Shown: positions 1 to 11,673, numbered from the stretch's first letter. The stretch: DNA of 64,000 nt from Winslowiella arboricola (GCF_025527015.1 NZ_JAODIM010000035.1:62001-126000); one strand, 5' to 3'. Notes: a model not told the origin generated them from the sequence alone. Made by a program: numbers and translations.

Positions 1-636
1 TGAAGAGGCGCCCATCTGAAAACCAATAATTTTTTGATTATCAGACTTAGCCACTTTCGCTATTGGCGGTCGTGGCACTTTCATGGCGCCATTGCTGATA
101 TCACAACCTAACGGCGCAATCAGTTCAAGCTTACGCTGTACCAGATGACCTTTAAAACCATAGGTGAAATTAGTCAGCCAGCGGTCGCGCCAGGGGTTAT
201 CATCAGAATAGTTATCACGAAAGATATATTTAGCACCGGACATCACCGCACTAAGATAGTCGTAGGGCTCATGGGAATGCAAAATTAAAGCTAAGTCAGG
301 TTTTCCCTTTTCTTTAAGCTCTTTAATCAGAACAGGTAGCGTTTTAACCTTACTGTTCCAGTACACCACACGATCCCAGTCCTCGCCGCCTTCCATAAAA
401 TCACGGAATTTCTGATGCGCCACCAATGTAATAATGGCGTCAGGAAAACGTTGGCGCACTGCACGGATAGCTGGCGTATTCATCATAAAATCCCCCAGCG
501 CCGTGGTGGAATAGATTACGATGTTGGCAAACTGCTGTTCCTGAAAAAAGCTGTCACGTGATGCTAACCGCCCTTTTTGCCCGGTATACAGCCGCAAAAA
601 CAAATCGACTGCGCGAAACTTCCAACGTTTTCTCAT
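1..636 (-). CDS. GT9 (heptosyltransferase-family) protein, C-terminus cut by window edge
   Basis: Open from the ATG at 636 through the left edge (212 codons, no stop). The N-terminal segment has the GT9 pattern: a short hydrophobic strand followed by TTALGDFMMNTPAIRAVRQR, as in heptosyltransferases and their relatives that add sugars to the LPS core at the cytoplasmic face of the inner membrane. Its ATG overlaps the TGA of the deacetylase gene upstream (ATGA), so both are translated from one transcript. A basic 40-residue N-terminal extension precedes the Rossmann strand. The exact sugar and acceptor cannot be told from this fragment. Confidence 0.8.
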   Translation of the reverse strand, partial: MRKRWKFRAVDLFLRLYTGQKGRLASRDSFFQEQQFANIVIYSTTALGDFMMNTPAIRAVRQRFPDAIITLVAHQKFRDFMEGGEDWDRVVYWNSKVKTLPVLIKELKEKGKPDLALILHSHEPYDYLSAVMSGAKYIFRDNYSDDNPWRDRWLTNFTYGFKGHLVQRKLELIAPLGCDISNGAMKVPRPPIAKVAKSDNQKIIGFQMGASS

Positions 637-1595
637 CTGGCATCCTTAAATTGCCGATAATATTCAGCTAATGTCATCCCCAAAGTACGCGACTGCAGCC
701 AGCTAAACAGCTGTTCCAGATCGGCATAAAGCTGGTCAATATCTGCTTCATTTTTAAATGTTGGACTGCCCCCCGGCATAAATTCTGAGGAGTGCAGCAT
801 AAATTCCACGTAATCAGCACCATCAGCCAGCGACTGTTCAACCACACGCTTCATCTTATCCAGATTACCACCTACAGGACGCAACCAGTTTACTGACGGG
901 CCACGCCTTTTACCGCGCAAGCGATTAATACCCTGCTTAAAACTGTTCATCAACGGTGAGTACTTGTTTTGAATACTCATCGGCACTTCCAGCAGCGGCG
1001 AGTTTCCGGCTTTAGCAATATCTTGTCGATCGATAAAGTAGGCGTGACGCGGAAAATCCCGATAGTCGGTGCCGCCGTCGCCCTGCGGATTGCCCGGTGA
1101 TTGACGCCAGTCTACGCGTGGCGTAACAGAACAGTCGACCACATAACCCAGCTCAATCAGCAATGAGGCATAATACTCATTAAATGCCCAGCGTCCGGCG
1201 CGATGACTTAACATTTTCGTCTGAAAAGTTTGTTCGAGCAGCCTGGTCATATAAACCACTTTCTCTCTGATAACATCTTGCGGATATTCAATCAGATATG
1301 GCTTATGTCGCCAGTCATCACCCGTGAGATCGTGCAGCGGGGGGCTGTTCCATGCATGCAGGTGCATACCGACTTCCCCCTGGTTACGTGCGATTACATC
1401 TTTGGCAAACTCCACGTAAGTCGGATCAATAGCCATTTCGTAGTTGGTCAGCCAGGTGGGTTTAAAACCATATTTCTCACACAGGGACTGGAATCGCGGT
1501 AAAAAAGCCGCGTTGTGTGTATCGATTTTGTCATGATTCTCCCAGAGGTTGTCACCCTCAGTGTCAATCGTGATGAGAAATGCGGGCCTTGCCAT
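633..1595 (-). CDS. Polysaccharide deacetylase family protein (WalW-like)
   Basis: 320 aa, NodB-like carbohydrate esterase fold. The opening strand FLITIDTEGD carries the acidic pair typical of the metal site, and EVGMHLHAW (about residues 74-82) fits the H-x-x-x-H metal-binding motif of the family. It lies in the core-LPS cluster, translationally coupled to the GT9 gene downstream, so it most likely removes an N-acetyl group from a core or O-antigen sugar. Similar genes in enterobacterial core clusters have been called walW (from memory, so no symbol is assigned). No signal peptide is seen, consistent with action in the cytoplasm. Confidence 0.75.
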   Translation of the reverse strand: MARPAFLITIDTEGDNLWENHDKIDTHNAAFLPRFQSLCEKYGFKPTWLTNYEMAIDPTYVEFAKDVIARNQGEVGMHLHAWNSPPLHDLTGDDWRHKPYLIEYPQDVIREKVVYMTRLLEQTFQTKMLSHRAGRWAFNEYYASLLIELGYVVDCSVTPRVDWRQSPGNPQGDGGTDYRDFPRHAYFIDRQDIAKAGNSPLLEVPMSIQNKYSPLMNSFKQGINRLRGKRRGPSVNWLRPVGGNLDKMKRVVEQSLADGADYVEFMLHSSEFMPGGSPTFKNEADIDQLYADLEQLFSWLQSRTLGMTLAEYYRQFKDAR

Positions 1596-1761
1596 ATCTT
1601 TTCTGACCTCATAAAAACTGAGCAGTTATGTTACGCAGCAGGCCTTATTAGCGCAAAGTAATTTAGCTAACACAGGCTCAGGAAAAATCTGCAACAGTAG
1701 CCACAGCATTGTGACTCCATTAGAATTTACTCATGACTTATCATCCAGGGCAGCATATGCC

Positions 1762-2865
1762 ATGACCACGCACATTCTTTTTATCATTGATGGTTTACCG
1801 GGCGGTGGCGCTGAAAATGTCACACTAACCCTGGCGGGAGGTATGGCCGACCGTGGGCACGCTGTCACCCTGCTGTCACTGAACAACCGGCTGGATTACG
1901 ACATTCCAGCCAATGTTGATTATCGTGTTGATCATGATAATGGCCATGGTCCACTGCGTAAACTAACTGAGCTTTCACGGCGTGCTCGCTCTCTCGATCA
2001 TCAGCTGGAACAGTTATTTATCGATAAAGGCCGTCCGGCTCTGGTGATTTCCAGCCTGCATAAAACTGATCGTATAGTGGTGAAATCAAAGCAATTAAGC
2101 CGTTGTAATGTATGGCATTGTGTTCATGGCATCTATTCACGCTCTTACCTGGGCAACAAAAAACCGCTGGCGCGCTATCTGAAAAGAGCCAAAATCCAAC
2201 AGGTGTATCGCGGACGCAAGATCATTACGGTATCGGACGCTGTAGGAGAGGATCTGGTAAAAGTGATGGGGATTGTCCCACGTGAGTTGATCACCATTTA
2301 TAATCCATTTGATGTAGAGCAGATACAGCAGCGAGCCATGGAAGAGAATCCGTTTGCTGGCGAAGATTATATTCTGCATGTTGGACGCTTTCACCAGGTC
2401 AAACGTCAGGACCGCTTGCTGGAAGCCTTCGCACAGGCTGATTTGCCAGCGAAGCTGGTGATTATTGGTCAGGGAGAAGAGACCGCCACGGCGCGACTCA
2501 AAGCGAAGATCATCGAGCTGAACCTGCAACAAAAGGTCATTCTGGCCGGCTTCTCAAAGAATCCGTTGCCAATGATCAAAGGCGCACGGTTGTTCGCTTT
2601 AAGCTCGGATAGTGAAGGGTTACCTACAGTATTAATTGAATCACTAATATGCGGCACACCCATTGTCAGCACCGCTTGCCCTGGTGGTGTAGGTGAAATC
2701 ATGGTCGGTGAACTGGCCCCCTATCAGGCGGAACTTGATGCCGCATCGCTGGCAGAAAAGTTACGTCTTGGATGGCAATCGCCGCCAATCATCACTGCCG
2801 CAATGTATGCCAGATTCGATATTAATTTAATTATTGACCGTTATCTCAAGCTCGCGGTCGAATAA
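1762..2865 (+). CDS. Glycosyltransferase family 4 (GT-B), LPS core
   Basis: 367 aa from the ATG at 1762. An in-frame ATG at 1711 would add 17 residues with no family character, whereas MTTHILFIIDGLPGGGAE is the usual GT4 opening with its glycine-rich loop. The C-terminal half has the nucleotide-sugar binding region: LHVGRFHQVKRQDRLLEAF, then SSDSEGLPTVLIESL with the E-x7-E type motif. Predicted cytoplasmic retaining transferase of the LPS core. It reads divergently from the deacetylase gene and is followed 28 bp later by galE, which could supply UDP-galactose. Acceptor and donor are not determined. Confidence 0.8.
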   Translation: MTTHILFIIDGLPGGGAENVTLTLAGGMADRGHAVTLLSLNNRLDYDIPANVDYRVDHDNGHGPLRKLTELSRRARSLDHQLEQLFIDKGRPALVISSLHKTDRIVVKSKQLSRCNVWHCVHGIYSRSYLGNKKPLARYLKRAKIQQVYRGRKIITVSDAVGEDLVKVMGIVPRELITIYNPFDVEQIQQRAMEENPFAGEDYILHVGRFHQVKRQDRLLEAFAQADLPAKLVIIGQGEETATARLKAKIIELNLQQKVILAGFSKNPLPMIKGARLFALSSDSEGLPTVLIESLICGTPIVSTACPGGVGEIMVGELAPYQAELDAASLAEKLRLGWQSPPIITAAMYARFDINLIIDRYLKLAVE

Positions 2866-2893
2866 CATCATGACCTATTGAGAAAGGATTTAT

Positions 2894-3910
2894 ATGGCAA
2901 TTCTGGTTACCGGGGGTGCAGGCTACATCGGTTCACATACAGTGCTCACACTGCTTGAGCAGGGCGAAGAGGTGGTGGTGCTGGATAACCTTATTAATGC
3001 CTCTGCTGTTTCCCTTAGCAGGGTAGAAAAGCTGAGTGGTAAAACTGCCATCTTCTATCAGGGGGATGTATGTGATGCTGAAAAAGTCAGGGATATTTTC
3101 GCCACTCACGCTATTTCAGCGGTAATCCACTTTGCCGGGCTAAAATCCGTCGGTGAATCGGTGCGCAAACCACTTGAGTACTATCATAATAATCTTAGCG
3201 GTACGTTAGTGCTTTTGGATGAAATGCGTCGGGCGGGTGTGATGAAACTGATTTTTAGTTCATCAGCCACGGTCTATGGCCAGCCGGAGCAGATACCTCT
3301 GGTAGAGACATCGCGTACTGGCGGCACAACTAATCCGTATGGCACCTCAAAGTTAATGATCGAGCAAGTGCTGCAAGACTTTTCCCGTGCTGAACCTGCT
3401 TTTACCATTATCATTTTGCGCTACTTTAATCCCGTTGGCGCCCATCCTTCTGGAATGATTGGCGAAGATCCGAATGGTATTCCCAATAACCTGATGCCTT
3501 ATATTGCCCAGGTGGCAATCGGCAAGCTGGAAAAAGTGGCTATCTTTGGCGATGACTATTCAACCAAAGATGGCACTGGTGTACGTGATTATATCCACGT
3601 CATGGATCTCGCCGAGGGCCATCTGAAGGCCATTGAATTTATCGACCGCCATCATGGCGTAGCGGTTTATAACCTTGGCACCGGCGTTGGCTATTCGGTA
3701 CTGGAAATGTTGCAGGCATTCGAACGGGCATCCGGTCGCAAAATTCCATACCAAATCGTCGCGCGTCGGGAGGGAGACATCGGTGAATGTTGGTCCGATC
3801 CGGCGCTAGCTAAGACAGGCCTGGAATGGGAAGCAAAGCGCGACCTGGATACCATGATGCGCGATGCCTGGCGCTGGCAATCAAACAATCCTCAAGGATT
3901 TAACGCCTGA
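2894..3910 (+). CDS. galE: UDP-glucose 4-epimerase
   Basis: 338 aa, the usual GalE length. Interconverts UDP-glucose and UDP-galactose using bound NAD. Visible features are the N-terminal GAGYIGSH nucleotide loop, catalytic S-x-T (SSSATVYG), and the YxxxK pair in NPYGTSK. The start has a good AGAAAGGA ribosome site. The gene is 28 bp behind a GT4 gene, so it likely belongs to the LPS core transcription unit rather than a gal operon; no galT or galK lies nearby, and a second galE elsewhere in the genome would not be surprising. Confidence 0.93.
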   Translation: MAILVTGGAGYIGSHTVLTLLEQGEEVVVLDNLINASAVSLSRVEKLSGKTAIFYQGDVCDAEKVRDIFATHAISAVIHFAGLKSVGESVRKPLEYYHNNLSGTLVLLDEMRRAGVMKLIFSSSATVYGQPEQIPLVETSRTGGTTNPYGTSKLMIEQVLQDFSRAEPAFTIIILRYFNPVGAHPSGMIGEDPNGIPNNLMPYIAQVAIGKLEKVAIFGDDYSTKDGTGVRDYIHVMDLAEGHLKAIEFIDRHHGVAVYNLGTGVGYSVLEMLQAFERASGRKIPYQIVARREGDIGECWSDPALAKTGLEWEAKRDLDTMMRDAWRWQSNNPQGFNA

Positions 3911-3958
3911 CATCACATTAACGATTACAGAAAGTCTGGCAGGCAATCAATCCGGCTG

Positions 3959-4960
3959 TTACAGGTACTGCCAGACATCCTCAACGGAAATATCAGCGCA
4001 GTCTCCGGAATCACTCTGCAGTATCTGATACTTACCCGACCAGGGGTGCCAAATCTCCGGGTTGGTATCACCAAAAAATACCACCTGTTTCTTATTCAGC
4101 GCTGCGGCCAGATGCATCTGCCCGCCATCGCTGCAGAGCACCAGATCACAACGCTCAAAAGCCGCCAGCAACTCTCGCACTGACGAGGTTGGATACAAGG
4201 CCGCATTCTGATGATGACATAGCTTCAGCAACTGCTGCGCGCGATGCTCATCACCGACATCATCTGGCCCCAGCGTGCCTTGCGGAGACCAAAAAATCAG
4301 TACTGAAGCTCGACGTTCGGTATGCAGACGATTAATAACTTCCGCATAACGTTCCAGCGGCCAGCGCCTTCTGGCACTGCGACTGCTGATATGAACTGCA
4401 ATCACCGGTTTGTCAGCAGGCAATAGCGCGGTTACACGCAACATCGCCTGCTGGCGTTCTTCATCGGTTAACCAGACACGTACCGGCGGGATTTGCATCT
4501 TGCGATCGCTGATAGCAGACAAATAGCTGAAGGTATGCTCAACCTGGTGCTTGCCTTGAAAATTATCTTTGCTGAACGGGAAATTAATTTTCATGTCGCC
4601 GCTATCAGCACCAATGATATTCCCGGCCCCTGCCAGTTTTGCCAGCCGTAAGCTGTATTTGCAGGGAACGGGATTGGCGAGGATAGTCGCATCAAATTTT
4701 GTTTTTCGTAACCGCATAAACATTTTGAGACGCTCGACATAAACGCCAAGCGTTGTCTCGCCCTGCGCTTTATGCTTAGCTTTTTTATAGACAAAAATCT
4801 GGTCAATATGGGGATTATGCTTTACGACATCTTGCGTAAGGCTATTTATCAGCAGATAAATCCTGGCATCAGGATAAGCAATTTTAATCCCCTCAATTAA
4901 GGGAGTAGTGCATACCAGATCGCCGATATTATCACGGCGTATAATCAAAAAATGCTTCAT
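3959..4960 (-). CDS. GT9 glycosyltransferase, heptosyltransferase-like
   Basis: 333 aa. Opens with FLIIRRDNIGDLVCTTPLI, the GT9 signature strand and loop. The C-terminal half holds CSDGGQMHLAAALNKKQVVFFG, equivalent to the D-S/G-G-x-x-H-x-A-A motif that binds the ADP-heptose diphosphate. It faces galE (convergent) and is divergent from waaQ, so it is probably its own transcription unit. Similarity to WaaQ is visible, but donor and position of addition are unknown. Confidence 0.8.
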   Translation of the reverse strand: MKHFLIIRRDNIGDLVCTTPLIEGIKIAYPDARIYLLINSLTQDVVKHNPHIDQIFVYKKAKHKAQGETTLGVYVERLKMFMRLRKTKFDATILANPVPCKYSLRLAKLAGAGNIIGADSGDMKINFPFSKDNFQGKHQVEHTFSYLSAISDRKMQIPPVRVWLTDEERQQAMLRVTALLPADKPVIAVHISSRSARRRWPLERYAEVINRLHTERRASVLIFWSPQGTLGPDDVGDEHRAQQLLKLCHHQNAALYPTSSVRELLAAFERCDLVLCSDGGQMHLAAALNKKQVVFFGDTNPEIWHPWSGKYQILQSDSGDCADISVEDVWQYL

Positions 4961-5164
4961 TACTTAGCTCATTAATGGAACCGTTTGTTTGCTTTGACTG
5001 CGCAAGTGAGAGAAGTTCAGCAAATTTTATAACTTGCGTCTCATTCTGACTGCATAGAGCATTCCGAGTTTACTCTCTTCTGATCAGTTTATCGTTTCGG
5101 GCGGCTTTAACCTGTCAGTGGTTTCCCCTACAATCTCTCCACTTAACTTTGAGAAACCATAAGT

Positions 5165-6238
5165 ATGGCAAGCCCGATACCCTCAACGTTTACGCCACGT
5201 AAAATTCTGCTGATTAAGTTACGTCATCATGGTGACATGTTGCTGACAACGCCGGTGATCAATGCGTTACATCAACGTTATCCACAAGCCATCATTGATG
5301 TATTACTATACGCAGAAACCCGCCCGATTTTGCAGGCTCATCCGGCTATTGGCGAAATCCATGCTATCGACAGAAACTGGAAAAAACTGGGCGGCTGGCA
5401 ACGTTTCAAACATGAAATGGCCGTAGCCACTCATTTGCGATCGCGTCACTATGATGTGGTAATTAACCTTGCCGATCAATGGCTCAGCGCCATAATTACC
5501 CGCTTGTCTGGCGCTTCGGTGCGTATTGGCTTTGATTTTGAAAAGCGCCGTAATCCTCTGTGGCAATTTTGCCATAACTACCTGGTTCCAACCGATAACC
5601 ATCACCAGTTGCACACCGCTGAACAAAATCTTTCGGCACTACAACCGTTAAATATTCCGGTTGCAGGGGTTCACGCGTCGATGCATTACAGCGACAGTGA
5701 CTGGCAACATACCAAACATCTACTGGCGCAGCAGTTCTCTCAGCCATATATCGTGATTCAGCCCACTTCGCGTTGGATATTTAAATGCTGGGAAGATGAC
5801 AAAATGGCAGAAGTCATTGATCAGCTAGCCCGACCCGGCCTGAAGGTGGTATTAACCGCCGCGCCAGATGCGAAAGAGCAGGCGATGATCGATAATATTT
5901 TGTCATTGTGTAAAAGTGGGGATGTCGTTTCCATTGCCGGAAAATTGACCCTGACACAACTGGCAGCGCTTATCGCGCACGCCCGGCTTTTTATCGGCGT
6001 CGATTCTGCACCGATGCATATGGCTGCCGCACTAAATACCCCCTGCATTGCGCTTTTTGGTCCCACCAAATTGCAGTTCTGGCGACCATGGGGTGAAAAT
6101 AATCAGGTGATTTGGGCTGGTGATTATGCACCTCTTCCCGATCCAGACTCCATTAATACCAACACCCAACAGCGCTATCTCACTGCTATTCCGGTAGAGG
6201 ACGTCGTGAAAGCCGCAAGGAGTTATCTGGATGAATAA
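5165..6238 (+). CDS. waaQ: Lipopolysaccharide core heptosyltransferase III
   Basis: 357 aa, GT9. Adds the side-branch heptose (HepIII) to HepII of the inner core. Visible: ILLIKLRHHGDMLLTTPVI at the N-terminus and GVDSAPMHMAAALNTPCIALFG near the C-terminus, the classic ADP-heptose site. Its last codons overlap the first of wabG by 8 bp, indicating coupling. The order waaQ-wabG-waaA-waaE-coaD is the one described for Klebsiella core clusters, which supports the name. Confidence 0.87.
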   Translation: MASPIPSTFTPRKILLIKLRHHGDMLLTTPVINALHQRYPQAIIDVLLYAETRPILQAHPAIGEIHAIDRNWKKLGGWQRFKHEMAVATHLRSRHYDVVINLADQWLSAIITRLSGASVRIGFDFEKRRNPLWQFCHNYLVPTDNHHQLHTAEQNLSALQPLNIPVAGVHASMHYSDSDWQHTKHLLAQQFSQPYIVIQPTSRWIFKCWEDDKMAEVIDQLARPGLKVVLTAAPDAKEQAMIDNILSLCKSGDVVSIAGKLTLTQLAALIAHARLFIGVDSAPMHMAAALNTPCIALFGPTKLQFWRPWGENNQVIWAGDYAPLPDPDSINTNTQQRYLTAIPVEDVVKAARSYLDE

Positions 6239-7367
6239 AGTCCGCCTCGCTATCGTCAGACAAAAATATCGCCCTGACGGCGGCGCAGAACGCTTTATCT
6301 CGCGCGCACTGGAAGCGCTGGAAAGCGACCAGCTCGATCTGAATATCATTACCCGCAGTTGGCAGGGCACACCAAATCCTGACTGGCATCTGCATATCTG
6401 TAACCCGAAGAAATGGGGACGTATTTCACGCGAGCGTGGTTTTGCCCGCGCCGCACGTGAATGCTGGCAGCGGGAAAAATTTGATATTGTACAGAGCCAT
6501 GAACGGATCGAAGGCTGCGATATCTTTCGTGCTGGCGATGGCGTGCATCGTGTCTGGCTGGAGCAACGCGCGCGTATTATCAAACCGTTACAGCGTCTGG
6601 CGACGACATTAAGCCCTTATCATCGCTATGTGATGCAGGCGGAAGAGGAGATGTTTCGCTCAGCGTCTCTGAAAAAAATCATCTGTAACTCCGAGATGGT
6701 GAAACGTGACATCATTCGCTGCTTCCAGGTGCCGGAAGAGAAATTTGCCGTCATCTATAACGCCATCGACTCGCAGCGTTTTCAGCCGTCAAACGATGCT
6801 ACACGTCATGCTGCGCGCCAGCAGTTGCGTATTCCGGCTGATGCCTGTGCACTTATCTATGTTGGATCCGGTTTTGAACGTAAAGGCCTGCGCGCCGCCA
6901 TTGAGGCCATAGCTCGTAGCGATCGTTACCTGATTGTTGTCGGCCAGGATAAGCAATTAAGCCGCTATCAACAGCTGGCTAATCAGCTTAATTGCCTGAA
7001 CCGCATCCGTTTTGTCGGCGTGCAGCAAGATGTTGTCTCTTTCTATCATGCCGCTGACGGCCTGATACTGCCGACGCTATATGACCCTTTTCCGAATGTG
7101 ATTTTAGAAGCAATGGCCTGTGGACTGCCAGTGATCACCAGCTTTGGGTGTGGGGGAGCGGAATTTATTACCGATGGTCAGGAAGGCTTCGTCTGTGATG
7201 CATTAGATATCAACGCATTGCAACATGCCGTCAATGCTATTCCGGCAAAAGTAGTCGATTCAGCCATGAGTGAGGCCGCACGCGCCAGAATCCTGCCTTA
7301 TACCCCTCAATGCCTTGCTGCAGAATTACATTCGCTTTATCAGCAAGTATTGCAACAGCATGATTAA
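6231..7367 (+). CDS. wabG: GT4 glycosyltransferase of inner core (WabG-type)
   Basis: 378 aa, GT-B fold. In Klebsiella WabG adds galacturonic acid to HepII of the inner core. Seen here: VRQKYRPDGGAERFISRAL at the start, YVGSGFERKGL in the donor domain, and LPTLYDPFPNVILEAMACG, where the glutamate contacts the nucleotide sugar. The start overlaps the waaQ stop. The position between waaQ and waaA matches Klebsiella wabG; E. coli K-12 has waaG at the equivalent place, so the protein could be described as WaaG/WabG family. Confidence 0.8.
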   Translation: MNKVRLAIVRQKYRPDGGAERFISRALEALESDQLDLNIITRSWQGTPNPDWHLHICNPKKWGRISRERGFARAARECWQREKFDIVQSHERIEGCDIFRAGDGVHRVWLEQRARIIKPLQRLATTLSPYHRYVMQAEEEMFRSASLKKIICNSEMVKRDIIRCFQVPEEKFAVIYNAIDSQRFQPSNDATRHAARQQLRIPADACALIYVGSGFERKGLRAAIEAIARSDRYLIVVGQDKQLSRYQQLANQLNCLNRIRFVGVQQDVVSFYHAADGLILPTLYDPFPNVILEAMACGLPVITSFGCGGAEFITDGQEGFVCDALDINALQHAVNAIPAKVVDSAMSEAARARILPYTPQCLAAELHSLYQQVLQQHD

Positions 7368-7454
7368 GTAAGATGAGCGCCGGCAAGTTATCTGCTAACA
7401 TGCCGGATTGTTCTTTGGGATAATATTTGACGCATTAGTGTCGTAAAAACCTGT

Positions 7455-8729
7455 ATGACGACAATTTACACCGTTCTGCTCTATCTCATTCAGCCGCTGA
7501 TTTGGCTGCGCCTCTGGTTGCGCGGCCGGAAAGCACCTGCCTATCGTAAAAGATGGGCCGAACGCTATGGTTTTTGTGAAGGAAAGGTAAAGCCAGACGG
7601 TATTTTGCTGCACTCGGTATCAGTGGGTGAAACCCTCGCCGCCGTACCGCTGGTACGTGCGCTGCGCCATCGCTACCCCACGCTGCCGATTACCGTCACC
7701 ACCATGACGCCAACCGGTTCAGAACGCGCGCAGTCCGCTTTCGGTAAAGATGTTCACCACGTTTACCTGCCTTACGACCTGCCTGGCGCGATCCATCGCT
7801 TCCTTGATACCACCAGCCCAAAGCTGGTGATTATTATGGAAACCGAGCTGTGGCCCAATATTATCAAAGCCCTGCACGATCGTAAGATCCCGCTGGTGAT
7901 TGCCAATGCGCGCCTTTCTGAACGTTCCGCCGCTGGCTATAAAAAGCTGGGTAAATTTATGCGCCAGTTACTGCAGCGCATCACGCTGATTGCCGCGCAG
8001 AATCAGGAAGATGGCGAGCGCTTTGTCAGTCTCGGCTTAAAACGTTCGCATCTGACGGTCACCGGCAGCCTGAAATTTGATATTTCCGTGACGCCAGAGC
8101 TGGCGGCACGCGCCATCACGCTGCGCAGCCAGTGGGCGCCACGGCGTCCGGTGTGGATTGCCACCAGTACCCACGAAGGCGAAGAGAGTATTATTCTGGC
8201 CGCCCACCGTAAATTACTGGCGCGTTTTCCCAATCTGCTGCTGATTCTGGTGCCGCGCCATCCGGAACGTTTTGCCGATGCGCGCGATATGACGCAAAAA
8301 GGCAACTTCAGTTATATCCTGCGCAGCAGCGGTGAAATTCCTTCCGGCAGCACTCAGGTAGTGATTGGCGATACCATGGGTGAACTGATGCTGCTGTACG
8401 GCATTGCTGACCTGGCTTTTGTCGGCGGTAGCCTGGTAGAGCGCGGCGGTCATAACCCGCTGGAGCCGGCTGCGCACGCCATTCCGGTGCTGATGGGGCC
8501 GCACACCTTCAACTTCAAAGATATCTGTAGCAAACTCCAGCAGGCTGATGGCCTGATTACCGTCACCGATGCGGACTCACTGGATAAAGAGATCGGCAAC
8601 CTGCTGACCGATGATGACTATCGCCGCTATCACGGCCGTCACGCGGTGGAAGTGCTGCATCAGAATCAGGGCGCCCTTCAGCGTCTGCTACAGTTACTCG
8701 AACCCCATTTGCCACCACGGAATCACTAA
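7455..8729 (+). CDS. waaA: 3-deoxy-D-manno-octulosonic acid (Kdo) transferase
   Basis: 424 aa, matching the usual 425. Transfers two Kdo residues from CMP-Kdo to lipid IVA at the cytoplasmic face of the inner membrane, an essential step. An N-terminal hydrophobic anchor (about residues 4-20) precedes the GT30 domain; HSVSVGETLAAVPLVRAL contains the catalytic glutamate region, and METELWPNI and GGSLVERGGHNPLEPA are family landmarks. The stop is directly followed by the waaE start. The start codon has only a weak ribosome site. Confidence 0.95.
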   Translation: MTTIYTVLLYLIQPLIWLRLWLRGRKAPAYRKRWAERYGFCEGKVKPDGILLHSVSVGETLAAVPLVRALRHRYPTLPITVTTMTPTGSERAQSAFGKDVHHVYLPYDLPGAIHRFLDTTSPKLVIIMETELWPNIIKALHDRKIPLVIANARLSERSAAGYKKLGKFMRQLLQRITLIAAQNQEDGERFVSLGLKRSHLTVTGSLKFDISVTPELAARAITLRSQWAPRRPVWIATSTHEGEESIILAAHRKLLARFPNLLLILVPRHPERFADARDMTQKGNFSYILRSSGEIPSGSTQVVIGDTMGELMLLYGIADLAFVGGSLVERGGHNPLEPAAHAIPVLMGPHTFNFKDICSKLQQADGLITVTDADSLDKEIGNLLTDDDYRRYHGRHAVEVLHQNQGALQRLLQLLEPHLPPRNH

Positions 8730-9979
<1,250 letters not shown>

Positions 9980-9989
9980 TGCCAAACGG

Positions 9990-10050
9990 GAGCCGATAAC
10001 GGCTCCCCTACAAAAGAATCAATGTTTCGTAGCGGCGGTGTTCTCGCCGC
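9990..10050. repeat. Two short palindromes after coaD (terminator / intergenic repeat)
   Basis: Two GC-rich palindromes lie between coaD and mutM: 9990-10009 (GGGAGCCG with its mirror CGGCTCCC) followed by CTACA, and 10032-10050 (GCGGCG...CGCCGC). The same style of repeat, with a GGCGGCG/CGCCGCC stem and CCCCTACA flank, occurs at 55486-55510 behind yicH, so they are probably members of one dispersed intergenic palindrome family and may also stop transcription of the convergent coaD and mutM. Confidence 0.5.
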
Positions 10051-10083
10051 CCACCGGACGTTACAAATAGCCCGCATATGCGC

Positions 10084-10893
10084 TTATTTCTGACAACCGC
10101 GGCAGAAAAAGGTACTGCGCTGACCGTGGATGGCTTTCTCAATTAAGGTGCCACATACCCGGCACGCTTCACCCGCGCGGCCATAGACCTGCAACTCCTG
10201 CGCAAAATACCCCGGTTTACCATCCGTCTGCAGAAAATCACGCAGCGTGGTGCCACCCTGCTCGATTGAACGTAACAGCACTGCTTTAATGGTGGCGACC
10301 AGCAGCGCCGCTTCGGACTGCGTCAGTGACATTGCCGGACGATCGGGCAGGATCCCCGCCGCAAACAGCGATTCGCTGGCATAGATATTGCCAACCCCCA
10401 CCACCAGCTTATTATCCATCAGCCAGGGTTTGATCGCCGTGCGTTTCACGCGCGATTTGGTATACAGCCAGTCGCCGCTAAACTCTTCACTCAGCGGCTC
10501 CGGCCCTAAATGCGCCAGCACATTGCTGGCCTGCGGATCGACACTCCACAACCATGCGCCAAAGCGGCGTGGATCGGTATAGCGCAGCACTTTACCGTTG
10601 CTCATCACCAAATCGACATGATCGTGTTTTGCGGCAGGAACATCTTCCGGCAATACCCGCAGGCTGCCAGACATACCGAGGTGAATAATAATCCAGCCGG
10701 TCGGCAGCTCCAGCAGTAAGTACTTGGCCCGGCGCTGTACGCTTAATACCGGCTGATCGCTCAGTGCATGAATTTCCTGTGATACCGGCCAGCGCAAGCG
10801 GCTGTTACGTACCACTGCATGCAAAATGGTTTCACCGACCAGATGCGGCTCGATTCCGCGCCGACTGGTTTCGACCTCAGGTAACTCAGGCAT
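10084..10893 (-). CDS. mutM: Formamidopyrimidine-DNA glycosylase
   Basis: 269 aa, exactly the E. coli length. Removes 8-oxoguanine and formamidopyrimidine lesions, with associated beta/delta lyase activity. The mature N-terminal proline nucleophile and PELPEVET motif are present, as are the helix-two-turn-helix region ([12 protein letters not shown]) and the C-terminal zinc finger with four cysteines (CRVCGTL...FFCRGCQK). It lies convergent to coaD, as in E. coli. Confidence 0.96.
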   Translation of the reverse strand: MPELPEVETSRRGIEPHLVGETILHAVVRNSRLRWPVSQEIHALSDQPVLSVQRRAKYLLLELPTGWIIIHLGMSGSLRVLPEDVPAAKHDHVDLVMSNGKVLRYTDPRRFGAWLWSVDPQASNVLAHLGPEPLSEEFSGDWLYTKSRVKRTAIKPWLMDNKLVVGVGNIYASESLFAAGILPDRPAMSLTQSEAALLVATIKAVLLRSIEQGGTTLRDFLQTDGKPGYFAQELQVYGRAGEACRVCGTLIEKAIHGQRSTFFCRGCQK

Positions 10894-10924
10894 GCCAACT
10901 CCTTGGGTTGTGTTGTCTTATAAA

Positions 10925-10955
10925 ACAAAAAACCCGGCCGAAGCCGGGTTTTTCT
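10925..10955. terminator. Bidirectional terminator between rpmG and mutM
   Basis: A stem AACCCGGC / GCCGGGTT with a short loop is flanked by A-rich sequence on the left and a T-run on the right, so it can act on either strand. It lies between the end of rpmG and the start of mutM, both on the minus strand, and would end the rpmBG transcript before mutM. Confidence 0.75.
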
Positions 10956-10971
10956 TAAGTCGCTAAATTAA

Positions 10972-11142
<171 letters not shown>

Positions 11143-11150
11143 TCAGTTCC

Positions 11151-11447
<297 letters not shown>

Positions 11448-11673
11448 TCAGGCTCTTAGCCCATCCAGGCGAGTTCTTATGTAAACCCGCTTAGCAGGCC
11501 CAAACGCCAAACCCGAGATTCTCAAAGGTGGCGTAGTATACGCCCTGTAGCGCCGCTGCTCAAGTCCCGAACAGATAAAGATCCCGGCGGATCGCGCAAA
11601 ATAGCCGCACCTGGTCAGGAAACCGCTGATAAAAAGCGCAATCCGGGCCATCTGGTCGGCGTTATTGCCTGTT

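Noticed and set aside
6032-6583. 183-aa reading frame antisense to waaQ/wabG
   Set aside because: Shadow; low-complexity, no family.
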